Shown here one piece after another: positions 7,866-15,122 of a stretch of 31,153 bases of DNA. The stretch lies in NCBI GenBank assembly GCA_964550915.1, contig CAZKBY010000004.1:1-31153 (forward strand). Direction: 5' to 3'. The DNA is from JARYMI01 sp964550915 (GTDB lineage Bacteria; Acidobacteriota; Aminicenantia; Aminicenantales; UBA8522). Both the position numbers and the translations under genes were made by a program. The notes under the pieces are model-generated. The model ran no database searches. It saw only the letters and a list, made by a program, of their open reading frames with translations, and was not told the DNA's origin. How positions within the stretch are numbered: position 1 is the stretch's first letter; each line of letters begins with the position of its first letter.

Positions 7866-8584
7866 CTGAGGGCGCTCCTGAAGACTTCTTCTAAGTTTCC
7901 GGCCTTGTATTTTTCTTTTAACTCCTCTGGTGTGCCCGAATCCAGGATGGCTCCCCTGTCGATGAGAGCGACCCTGTCTGATAGGAACTCAATCTCCAAC
8001 ATGTTGTGAGAGGACAGGAGGACGGAAATTCCCTCTGCGGCGAATTTCTTGATGATCTCTCTCACCTCTAAGGCATTGATAACGTCGAGACCTGAGGTAG
8101 GTTCATCCAAGATGGCCAGGTCCGGCCTTGTCATGAGAGTCCGGCCGAGGAGGAGTTTTCTGACCATCCCCTTGGAATACGTGCCGGCCTTCTCATTGAT
8201 CCGATTTCCCAGGTCGGCGATCGACTTGGCTCGATCCACAAACTCACGAGTTTTTTCGTCGGAATCGGCGTAAAACTTGGCCATAAACTTCAAATAATCG
8301 ATGCCTTTGAGGTTCCGATACGCTCCCGCTTCCTCCGGGAGATAACTTATCTTTTCCCGGAATTTTTCCGGCTCCTTTTTCAGGTCGTGACCGAGAAACG
8401 TGACCTTGCCGCTGGACGCCGAGAGGAGAGTGGCCACAATGCGGAGAGCCGTGGTTTTCCCCGCTCCGTTCGGGCCGATGAGGGCGAAAATTTCCCCCGG
8501 TCTGACCTGGAAGCTGATGCCCTTGAGGGCTTCCAGGCTGCCGTAATTCTTTCTCAAGCCTTCGACTTCAAGAACTGTCTCCAT
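7862..8584 (-). CDS. ABC transporter ATP-binding protein (NatA-like)
   Basis: 240 residues from the ATG at 8584, chosen because GGAGGA lies 4-5 nt before it; an in-frame start at 8650 lacks such a site and would add 22 residues unlike the family. Walker A is GPNGAGKTT (37-45), the signature is YSKGM (136-140, in place of LSGGQ), Walker B is LAILDE (156-161), and the switch histidine is His193. The Q-loop reads YLPEE, with Glu where Gln is usual, a variation common in NatA-like proteins. The C-terminal half after the switch is short, as expected for ABC-2 partners. A TATAAT on the minus strand at 8600-8605 without a clear -35 could drive the pair; otherwise it is read through from the fusion gene 62 bp upstream. 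Confidence 0.9.
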   Translation of the reverse strand: METVLEVEGLRKNYGSLEALKGISFQVRPGEIFALIGPNGAGKTTALRIVATLLSASSGKVTFLGHDLKKEPEKFREKISYLPEEAGAYRNLKGIDYLKFMAKFYADSDEKTREFVDRAKSIADLGNRINEKAGTYSKGMVRKLLLGRTLMTRPDLAILDEPTSGLDVINALEVREIIKKFAAEGISVLLSSHNMLEIEFLSDRVALIDRGAILDSGTPEELKEKYKAGNLEEVFRSALR

Positions 8585-8646
8585 GCAATCCTCCCGTTTA
8601 TTATACGAAGAGATTCTAATAAAGTTTGGGCCGAATGTAAAACGAG

Positions 8647-10593
8647 TCAAGATTTGACGATGACAGCCAGCGATTCAAGGTGCGGCGTGTGCGGGAAAAA
8701 ATCGAAAGAGCAGAGTTTTTGGAGCCTATAACCTTGCTGGGCAAAAAGGCTCAAATCGCGGGCCAGGGCGGCCGGGTTGCAGGAGACATAGATGATGGCC
8801 GGAATGTCGAGGGCCGTGATGTGTTTTAGTGCGTTGTTGCTTAGACCGGCCCGGGGAGGGTCGAGCACAACGAGGTCAAATCCGCGGAAATTGCCCTCCT
8901 TGAGAACTCGCTCGACGCGGCCTTCAATAAAGCGACAGTTAGGGATGCCATTCATCCGGCAATTTTCCCAGGCCGTCGCGATGTTCATCGGTTCAGAATC
9001 GACGCCGACGATTTCTTCGGCAGTCCGGGATAGGAAGATCTCGATCGACCCCGGCCCGCAGTAGAGGCCCAGGACTTTCCGGCTTCTTCTGGCCTTTGCC
9101 TCGGCCGCAATCTTGTTATAGAGAATCTCCGCTGCCTTCGGGTTGGGCTGGAAGAAGGATTCAGGGTAGATGCGAAACCTAAACCCTCCCACCGTATCCT
9201 CGATGAACTCCTGGCCGGAGATGTGTTTTTTAACGGCGAAGTCGACGACATCGGAGACTCGGTCAGTTCCGACCCACCAAAAGCTCTTTAATCGGGAAAC
9301 CCGGCGATCGAGCCTCTCGGCAAGCCGCCAGGCTTCCGGGGAGCCGCCGCTTTTCGTTACAAGGATGGCCATGATGTCACCGCTTGCTTTTCCTTCTCTT
9401 AGAACGAGATTCCGCAAATAGCCTTCCCGCCGGGACGGGTTATAGGATGAGAGTCCTGTTTCTTTGGCGAAATCCGCAACAAAGGGAAAAATCTCCTCGG
9501 CAGCGGGGCTGAAGATCAGGCATTTTTTGAGCTCAACGGTGATTTTTGTGCTTTTTTCCACAGGAGAAGTACGGTGGCGAAGGCCAAGAAAGACACGCTG
9601 GCTTTCTCCACCGAAGGCAAACTCCATCTTGTTCCTGTAGAAAAAGATATCCGGTGAAGGGATGATGGGTTCTTTTTCCAGGCCGGACGTCTCGATTTTC
9701 CCGATTCTCTGGAGGGTCCTGAGAAGATAGTTCTCCTTGAGCTCGAGCTGCTCGGAGTAAGCAAGGTTCTGGAAGGAGCAGCCGCCGCACTCGCCGAAAT
9801 GAGGACATTCAGGCTCGACGCGATAAGGAGAGGGAGAATCGAGCTTGACCAATCGGCCGAAGAAGTGTTTTTTCTTTTTCCGCACGATTCTTATCATGAC
9901 TTTATCGCCGACAATCGTTCCAGGAACAAAAGTGACGACCTTGTCGATCGTGGCCACACCCCAGTCGTTTGGGAAGGCGATATCGGTGATGGTAACAACA
10001 TGCTCCGGGCTCAAGAACTCGGCCAGCATTCTCTTGACTCTCCTGACAGGAAGGCCGACGACATTGTCGTAATCGCCTTCGAGTTTTTCAACAAAAGCAT
10101 CTCCAACTTCTTGAATGGCGTAACCTCCGGCTTTGTCAGCGAAATCGCCGGTCGCGAGATAACTTTCGATCTCCTGCTCGCTCAACGGCCTAAAGCAGAC
10201 ATAGCTGATCTCGCAATCAGTGAGAAGCCTGTCTTCGTCCTTTTTATAAAGGGCGACACCGGTAATGACGCTGTGCCTCTGACCGGAGAGTTTTTTAAGC
10301 ATCTCGCGGGCTTCAGACCTGTCCTTGGGCTTGCCGAGGATTTCCTTTTCCAGACAGACGAGAGTATCGGCGCCAATGATCAGCGCCGACGGGAATTTCT
10401 CGGCCACAACCCTCGCTTTTGCTTCTGCAGCATGGAGGGCAAAACGCACGGGGTCTTCTTCCCAGAAGTTCTCTTCGTCCACCTTGCTCGGCACAACCTG
10501 GAAGTGGGTGACGATTTTTCTGAGGAGCTCTTGTCTCCGCGGCGACCGGGAAGCAAGGATGATGTCCGGGCCGGTTTCAGGATCTGTCTGCAT
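8647..10593 (-). CDS. Fusion of Maf-type nucleotide pyrophosphatase with RumA/TrmA-type RNA m5U methyltransferase
   Basis: One uninterrupted 648-residue frame. Residues 10-193 are a Maf/YceF-like house-cleaning pyrophosphatase that hydrolyses non-canonical nucleoside triphosphates: ILASRSPRR (12-20), GADTLV (74-79), GKPKD, and DFADKAGGYAIQ (150-161). Residues about 196-255 look like a TRAM RNA-binding domain. Cys263, Cys269, Cys272 and Cys358 (C-x5-C-x2-C plus a distant Cys) match the [4Fe-4S] cluster of RumA/RlmD. The methyltransferase domain has LYCGPGSIEIFLS (510-522), VVLDPPRAG (575-583), and YVSCNP with catalytic Cys605; Glu640 is the likely general base. Product: 5-methyluridine in 23S rRNA or tRNA, position unknown. 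No other start lies between the ATG and the Maf motif. It carries its own promoter. Confidence 0.92.
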   Translation of the reverse strand: MQTDPETGPDIILASRSPRRQELLRKIVTHFQVVPSKVDEENFWEEDPVRFALHAAEAKARVVAEKFPSALIIGADTLVCLEKEILGKPKDRSEAREMLKKLSGQRHSVITGVALYKKDEDRLLTDCEISYVCFRPLSEQEIESYLATGDFADKAGGYAIQEVGDAFVEKLEGDYDNVVGLPVRRVKRMLAEFLSPEHVVTITDIAFPNDWGVATIDKVVTFVPGTIVGDKVMIRIVRKKKKHFFGRLVKLDSPSPYRVEPECPHFGECGGCSFQNLAYSEQLELKENYLLRTLQRIGKIETSGLEKEPIIPSPDIFFYRNKMEFAFGGESQRVFLGLRHRTSPVEKSTKITVELKKCLIFSPAAEEIFPFVADFAKETGLSSYNPSRREGYLRNLVLREGKASGDIMAILVTKSGGSPEAWRLAERLDRRVSRLKSFWWVGTDRVSDVVDFAVKKHISGQEFIEDTVGGFRFRIYPESFFQPNPKAAEILYNKIAAEAKARRSRKVLGLYCGPGSIEIFLSRTAEEIVGVDSEPMNIATAWENCRMNGIPNCRFIEGRVERVLKEGNFRGFDLVVLDPPRAGLSNNALKHITALDIPAIIYVSCNPAALARDLSLFAQQGYRLQKLCSFDFFPHTPHLESLAVIVKS

Positions 10594-10601
10594 CGGTCCA
10601 C

Positions 10602-10631
10602 ACTATATGACCGGACACGTGCCGCTGTCAA
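10602..10631 (-). promoter_or_regulatory. Strong promoter of the Maf-RumA fusion gene, probably giving a leaderless mRNA
   Basis: On the minus strand TTGACA (10631-10626) is followed after 18 nt by TATAGT (10607-10602). Only 8 bases separate the -10 from the ATG at 10593, so the predicted start is about 2 nt before the start codon, and no Shine-Dalgarno sequence is present. Confidence 0.7.
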
Positions 10632-10665
10632 CGCACCCGCTTTTCGTTATAGAGCCCTGATTGTA

Positions 10666-10698
10666 TTGACTGTATTTCAGTCTTCGAATATTCTATAG
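10666..10698 (+). promoter_or_regulatory. Candidate promoter of the small secreted protein, overlapped by a GntR-like motif
   Basis: TTGACT (10666-10671), 17 nt, then TATTCT (10689-10694). The -10 is part of AATATTCTATAG (10687-10698), whose reverse strand CTATAGAATATT shares the 10-mer TATAGAATAT with the sites at 26599 and 26788. Confidence 0.45.
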
Positions 10699-10740
10699 GC
10701 AGCCCACCAGCAGGGACGACGAATCATAAAGGATAAAGCC

Positions 10741-11181
10741 GTGTTTTGCTTAAGAAAAGGGACCTGGCTTTTGATTGTTTTCGCAATCACATTATTGGTG
10801 CTCCCTGTTGCTGCCGAACTCAGGGCTGTCCACAGGTTCACGAAAGTAGCCATCCCATTCAGCATGAAACACGAGGATGCGATACTTGAAAAGGCCACAT
10901 ATGATTTTGAAATTTGTGCCGACCGGACACTAAACCTCTGGGGCCTCAGGATTATCAAAAAAGGCAAGATACTCTGCAGCCTGTCCGGTGAAGTCCTGAG
11001 GGACCGCGCGCCCGGTGGGCTCGGAGAAAAGATGGCGACAGTTCCCGATGAGCCGACGTTGAAGGTGAAACGAATTCCCCAAGAAAAGATGGCCCACATC
11101 ACATTTGAAAATGCCGGAATAGAAAGCGGGGCAGAAATATTCCCCTATTATATTGTCAGGTTCAAGATAGGCTACGAATAG
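10741..11181 (+). CDS. Small secreted protein of unknown function
   Basis: 146 residues from a GTG start with AAAGGA about 7 nt upstream. A clean signal peptide (basic CLRKG, hydrophobic TWLLIVFAITLLVLPVAA, cleavage after AAE region) is followed by about 115 residues that look like an all-beta domain ending in YYIVRFKIGYE. Two Cys residues (in EICAD and ILCSL) could form a disulfide in the periplasm. I recognise no family. It is transcribed away from the Maf-RumA gene and alone, 261 bp before the YkvI-like permease. Confidence 0.65.
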   Translation: MFCLRKGTWLLIVFAITLLVLPVAAELRAVHRFTKVAIPFSMKHEDAILEKATYDFEICADRTLNLWGLRIIKKGKILCSLSGEVLRDRAPGGLGEKMATVPDEPTLKVKRIPQEKMAHITFENAGIESGAEIFPYYIVRFKIGYE

Positions 11182-11361
11182 GAATAAATCATCGGAGGCG
11201 ACCCTAACGGCTTGTCATTGTCAGGGTTTGTCTTGCGGTGGGACAGTGGCAAATTAAACTTATAAAACGTGATATTCAGAGACATCTAATTGAGTCGGGA
11301 GCGGGCGGCCCGGGCTGGCTCTGATGAAAAAAACTTGTTGATCAACGGATAAGGCAGTATA

Positions 11362-11431
11362 ATCATGTCCTTCGACATTCGGCGCTTGGCGACTACCCGT
11401 CGCTTCGCTATCCCAAAGAGAAGGACATGAT
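11362..11431 (+). repeat. Long stem-loop with 12-bp perfect arms before the permease gene
   Basis: ATCATGTCCTTC (11362-11373) is exactly complementary to GAAGGACATGAT (11420-11431). The 46-nt loop contains a second hairpin, GCGAC/GTCGC. It ends 11 bp before the ATG at 11443, in the position of a 5' leader, and its right arm contains the only purine-rich GAAGGA near the start. No T-run follows. The remainder of the 261-bp gap shows nothing else. Confidence 0.6.
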
Positions 11432-11442
11432 CGCAGGCTGGG

Positions 11443-12576
11443 ATGTTCGCGCACGTTAGATTGTTAAATCGTTCGTTCTTTCAGAAATATCTCTTGCCCG
11501 GATTCGTTTTTCAGGGAGTCCTGATTGCGGGAGGTTACGGCACAGGACGAGAGCTTGTCGAATATTTCATGAAGTACGGCCCTCTGGGCGGCTTTCTGGG
11601 GATGTTTGCCATTACCTCGGTTGTCTGGGCCCTGACCCTGGCCGTGACTTTCGAGTTCGCCCGCCTGTTTCGGACCTATGATTACAGGAGTCTGCTTCTT
11701 CGGATCATCGGTCCTTTCTGGATCCTTTTCGAGGTCCTCTACCTTGTTTTGCTTGTGCTCGTCCTGGCTGTCGTCGGTTCTGCCGCTGGAGTTCTCCTTC
11801 GCGACAATTTCAGTCTGCCATACCTTCTTGGAGTCGCCGTGATTCTTGTCTCCATCGGCTTCCTCACGTTCAAGGGCGGAACGATCCTCGAAAAATTCAT
11901 GTCGGTTTGGTCGATATTTATTTACGTCGTTTATGGCCTCTTTCTTTTAGCTGCGGTCTTTAAATTTGGCCCGCAGATCCAAAAAAACATGACCAGCGGT
12001 CTTGCCCTGCCCAGGTGGCCCCTGGGAGGGTTCCAGTACGCTCTATACAACATGGGCGTTATACCGAGCGTCCTCTTTTGTCTTCATCATATTGAACGAA
12101 GAAAAGAAGCGGTCCTTTCCGGAATCCTGTCCAGCCTGATCGGAATCCTGCCAGGATTTATTTTCTTCATCGCCGTCGTCGGCTTCTACCCGGATGTCGT
12201 CTCTCAAGAAGTCCCAGCCTACTTTGTCCTCCAGAGAATCGGCCTTGGGGCTTTGCTTGTCGCCTATCTTGTCGTTTTGTTTGGAACCCTGATCCAAACT
12301 GGAACCGGCTTTATCCACGCTTTCAATCAAAGGGTTCGATCAGCCCTGCAGGCAAGTGGGAGGGCATTCCCGGATTGGTGGAGGCCAATCATAGCCACCC
12401 TCTTGCTTCTGGCCAGCTTGGGGATTTCCACTTTCGGGCTGATCGCGCTCGTCGCCAAGGGCTATGGCAGCATCAGCTGGGGGATTTTCGCGGTTTTCTT
12501 TATCCCTCTTGTCACCCGCGGCCTTTATCTTATCCATCGCGGACGGACCAGCTCCCCGTCCAGATCTTCTCCCTAA
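11443..12576 (+). CDS. YkvI-like membrane transporter (LeuT-fold family)
   Basis: 377 residues, about ten transmembrane segments. The first helix region reads FVFQGVLIAGGYGTGRELVEYF, which resembles the GGGFATGQE motif of the YkvI family (COG3949), relatives of amino-acid/sodium symporters. The function of the family is not established; transport of an amino acid or amine is the reasonable guess. No good Shine-Dalgarno site precedes the ATG; a large hairpin sits directly upstream. The gene converges on the dehydrogenase gene and their stop codons overlap by 4 bases (CTAA read both ways), so the permease may serve the aminotransferase/dehydrogenase operon although it is on the other strand. 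Confidence 0.75.
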   Translation: MFAHVRLLNRSFFQKYLLPGFVFQGVLIAGGYGTGRELVEYFMKYGPLGGFLGMFAITSVVWALTLAVTFEFARLFRTYDYRSLLLRIIGPFWILFEVLYLVLLVLVLAVVGSAAGVLLRDNFSLPYLLGVAVILVSIGFLTFKGGTILEKFMSVWSIFIYVVYGLFLLAAVFKFGPQIQKNMTSGLALPRWPLGGFQYALYNMGVIPSVLFCLHHIERRKEAVLSGILSSLIGILPGFIFFIAVVGFYPDVVSQEVPAYFVLQRIGLGALLVAYLVVLFGTLIQTGTGFIHAFNQRVRSALQASGRAFPDWWRPIIATLLLLASLGISTFGLIALVAKGYGSISWGIFAVFFIPLVTRGLYLIHRGRTSSPSRSSP

Positions 12577-13577
12577 AGCGTCGCCACGACGGGCGGAAGT
12601 TCTCGCATAACCTTCAACCCGGGGAGCGCCTCGATCACCTTTGGAATTGTGTTGATGGTCATGGCCACAGTGCCGGTGTCCCCGTGGACGCCGCCGAGGA
12701 TTCTCTCGTGTATCGGAGGAATTCCGTCGATCAGGATTTCGTCGTATTCTTGTCTGATTCCCGCATGGGCGCAGAATTCGAGGGTGATCATATTCTTGCC
12801 GTTTTTGCGGGCATAGGCTCTACTGATCAGCCCAATGACCCAGCCGGGTTTGACTGTGCCCAATCCGCTCTGAGTTGGCTTTTTGGCGATAACCGGCTCC
12901 GGCGGGAGCTCGACAGCCCTGTCGTATGTCCAGCCGAGGCCGGAGGCGATCATGTTGATGGACTCCAGGAGGCCGACATGGCCGGTGATTTCTTTGTTAT
13001 CTATTTTTTGTCGGAATTCCCTGGGAGTCATTCCCGTCCCGACTTTCTTCTGGAAGGGGATGCGCCTCCGGGCCGAGTTCATCATCCGGCGGACTGTGAT
13101 GGACCTGACCTCTAAGCAGGGGCCTGTCAGGACAAGAGGGAGCGTATCCATGAGAAACCCCGGGTTGATACCTGTTCCGGTCACTGTCGCTCCGTGCTTC
13201 TTGGCCAGACGATCGATTTCACTGGCCAACCTAGGGTGCCTCTTCCAAGGGTAGGAAAGCTCTTCGCAGGTCGAGATGACATTCTTCCCTGCTTTCAAGC
13301 ACTCAGCGATCTGCGGGAAAACATCCCTCAGGCTTGATGTCGTCGTGTGAACAACTGCCTGGAGCTGAGGCTTGGCCAGGAGCCTCGCTGCATCCCTGGA
13401 AATGATGATTCCCAACTTGCAGGAAGGCTCCAGGAACTCGCCCAGGTCTTTGCCGACGAGGTCCGGTTGGACGTCTACAGCGCCGATGATCTTGAAACTC
13501 TTTTTGGTGAGCAACGCCTGGGCGATTTTCCGGCCCATGACGCCGCAGCCGTAGATGATGACGTTGATCTTATTCAT
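12573..13577 (-). CDS. DapB-like/2,4-diaminopentanoate dehydrogenase-like NAD(P)-dependent oxidoreductase
   Basis: 334 residues from the ATG at 13577, chosen because AAGGAG lies 9 nt upstream; an in-frame ATG at 13598 would put that site inside the gene. The N-terminus is a Rossmann fold with VIIYGCGVMGRKIAQAL and GAVDVQPDLVGKDLGE. HTTTSSLRDVFPQI, ISTCEELSYPW and GTGINPGFLMDTLPL match the dihydrodipicolinate-reductase-like family that includes Ord, the 2,4-diaminopentanoate dehydrogenase of ornithine fermentation. The start overlaps the stop of the aminotransferase gene (ATGA). The other ornithine-fermentation genes (OraS/E, OrtA/B) are absent, so the substrate is probably another amino or diamino acid. 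Confidence 0.8.
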   Translation of the reverse strand: MNKINVIIYGCGVMGRKIAQALLTKKSFKIIGAVDVQPDLVGKDLGEFLEPSCKLGIIISRDAARLLAKPQLQAVVHTTTSSLRDVFPQIAECLKAGKNVISTCEELSYPWKRHPRLASEIDRLAKKHGATVTGTGINPGFLMDTLPLVLTGPCLEVRSITVRRMMNSARRRIPFQKKVGTGMTPREFRQKIDNKEITGHVGLLESINMIASGLGWTYDRAVELPPEPVIAKKPTQSGLGTVKPGWVIGLISRAYARKNGKNMITLEFCAHAGIRQEYDEILIDGIPPIHERILGGVHGDTGTVAMTINTIPKVIEALPGLKVMRELPPVVATL

Positions 13578-15019
13578 GAATGAAGACTCCTTTTCCATTT
13601 CCTGGCGACTCTCTCCACGGCGTCGATTGACGCCTGGATGTCCTCATCAGTATGGGCGGCCGATATGGCACCAAAGCCGTGGAAAATATGAATTCCTTCG
13701 CAGAGCATGGCCAGCTTGAAAATCTTTTCCCGGACTTCGATATCACACAGGTCCTGGTCCCATACCTGTTCGGGAAAGTCGATCCTGTCTATCGGCTTGT
13801 TCATGAAATGAACGCCAACGAGGGAGCTCGTTTTGACGGCGGCATTGGGATATCCGCTGCAGCGGACGTGGAACCCGTGGGCGGCAAAGATCTCCTCGAT
13901 CGCCCGGCGGACTTTTTCCCCGAGCTTGCCGATTCGGGGATAGATGTCTTTTTGATGCTCGGCCAAATAGCGCAGATAGATTAACCCGGAAAGCATCGCT
14001 GCCGGATGAGCCGAGAAGGTTCCTCCGTCGAATTTCACCTTCCGCTCGGGTGCGACGTCAGTGCTGCAAAGAGCCATGATCTCTTCTTTTCCGACGACGG
14101 CGCTCACCGGCATTCCCCCTCCGATCGCCTTGCCAAAGACAGAGAGATCCGGCTGGATTCCATAAAGAGACTGGACTCCTCCGGCATGGAAGCGGAACCC
14201 GGAAACCACCTCGTCAAAAATAAGTAGACAGCCGCAAGCCCGAGTCAATTCGCGAACTCTGCGGAGATACTCTGGGCTGGAAAGAATAAACCCGCCCGCC
14301 CCGATAAATGGCTCAATGATCAAACAGGCCAGCCTTTCTCCATATTCTTTGAAGTTGGCTTCCAGGTCATCAATGTCATTGAACCTGGTGACCACGGTCA
14401 GAGAGTCTGTGCCTGGCGGCAGGCCGGCGGATTCCACAAGGTTAAAACCATGGGCATAGGTGTTAATCCCTTTGAGAAGAAAGGGCTGAGCGCCGTGCCA
14501 GCCTCCGCCAGCTTTCATGACCGTCGATCTTTTGGTCGTGGCCATGGCCAGCATCACCGCATACATCGTGGACAACGTGCCGCTTGTCGTGAACCGGATC
14601 TTGTCCGCTTGGACAGTCTTCAGAATGAGTTCTGCCAGCTCGATCTGAAGGCAACCCGGGAAGCCCGTCGTCAGCCCCTGGCCGCTCCGGAAAGTCTTGG
14701 CCAAGGCCTCAGTGATCTGCGGAGGATTATGACCGAGGATGTTGGCAAAATGGCCCTGCCAGTAATCGATGTACTCATTTCCATCCAGATCTTTGACCCG
14801 GGAACCCCTGGCTTCCACATCATAAAACGGAAAAGGATCAAACAGGCGGAGGTTATGACTCCCTCCTTTGACCTGATAGCGGGAGGCCCGGGCAAAGAAT
14901 TTTTCCGATTTCCGATTTTTCTGGCGGTAAGCTCGGACGAGCTCCTCCAGGAGTTTCTTTTTTTCGAGTTTTGTCACGAGGGCGATCCTTTGAATGTCTT
15001 TAGGTTTTGCTGACGACAC
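13574..15019 (-). CDS. Class III aminotransferase, glutamate-1-semialdehyde-aminomutase-like
   Basis: 481 residues; PLP enzyme of fold type I. Landmarks: TTSGTLSTMYAVMLA (144-158, where aminomutases read NSGTEA), GGGWHGAQ, IIEPFIGAGG, IFDEVVSGFR with Asp269 of the PLP ring contact, and Lys297 in VFGKAIGGGMP as the Schiff-base lysine. An extra segment near 395-430 makes it longer than HemL (about 430), and no haem genes are near, so it is probably not HemL but an aminotransferase for an amino or beta-amino acid. Start is uncertain: GTG at 15019 has no good ribosome site, while GTG at 14977 (residue 15) has AAGGAT 7 nt upstream. It is coupled to the dehydrogenase downstream. Confidence 0.82.
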   Translation of the reverse strand: MSSAKPKDIQRIALVTKLEKKKLLEELVRAYRQKNRKSEKFFARASRYQVKGGSHNLRLFDPFPFYDVEARGSRVKDLDGNEYIDYWQGHFANILGHNPPQITEALAKTFRSGQGLTTGFPGCLQIELAELILKTVQADKIRFTTSGTLSTMYAVMLAMATTKRSTVMKAGGGWHGAQPFLLKGINTYAHGFNLVESAGLPPGTDSLTVVTRFNDIDDLEANFKEYGERLACLIIEPFIGAGGFILSSPEYLRRVRELTRACGCLLIFDEVVSGFRFHAGGVQSLYGIQPDLSVFGKAIGGGMPVSAVVGKEEIMALCSTDVAPERKVKFDGGTFSAHPAAMLSGLIYLRYLAEHQKDIYPRIGKLGEKVRRAIEEIFAAHGFHVRCSGYPNAAVKTSSLVGVHFMNKPIDRIDFPEQVWDQDLCDIEVREKIFKLAMLCEGIHIFHGFGAISAAHTDEDIQASIDAVERVARKWKRSLHS

Positions 15020-15048
15020 AGACGAGGTTGCACTCTCCCGCCGTGCGC

Positions 15049-15108
15049 AGAGCTTCTCTCTCTTCGATTCATTTTGGCGTCCAGATAATTTTGCCTAATC
15101 GAAGCTCT
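15049..15108 (-). promoter_or_regulatory. Leader with two mutually exclusive stems before the class III aminotransferase gene
   Basis: On the minus strand AGAGCTTCGATT (15108-15097) can pair by its last eight bases with AATCGAAG (15069-15062) or by its first eight with GAAGCTCT (15056-15049). Both pairings are perfect and share CTTC, so only one can form. They lie in the 103-bp gap between the CocE-like gene and the aminotransferase gene. Chance is possible. Confidence 0.35.
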
Positions 15109-15122
15109 TATGGTTGTCCGAT

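Noticed and set aside
8600..8605. TATAAT on the minus strand as a promoter for the ABC pair
   Set aside because: No acceptable -35 box at 15-19 nt and no TG extension, so it is mentioned with the gene but not listed.
10005..10020. Sequencing frameshift joining two separate genes (Maf and RumA)
   Set aside because: The frame is continuous, both domains are complete and there is no leftover stop, start or ribosome site at the junction; kept as a true fusion pending read data.
9799..10698. Long plus-strand open frame of 299 codons
   Set aside because: It lies antisense to the Maf-RumA gene, whose protein has complete catalytic motifs; the antisense translation has no recognisable domain.
11362..11431. 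Possible tRNA or tRNA-like structure
   Set aside because: Length is near 70 nt and the ends pair, but there is no T-loop consensus, no anticodon arm layout and no CCA.
12375..13115. Plus-strand open frame of 246 codons across the permease/dehydrogenase junction
   Set aside because: It overlaps two well-supported genes in other frames and its protein is rich in His, Arg and Pro, typical of a shadow frame.
13574..15019. HemL (glutamate-1-semialdehyde aminomutase)
   Set aside because: The SGTEA motif is changed to SGTLS, the protein is about 50 residues longer and the operon is catabolic, with no haem genes.
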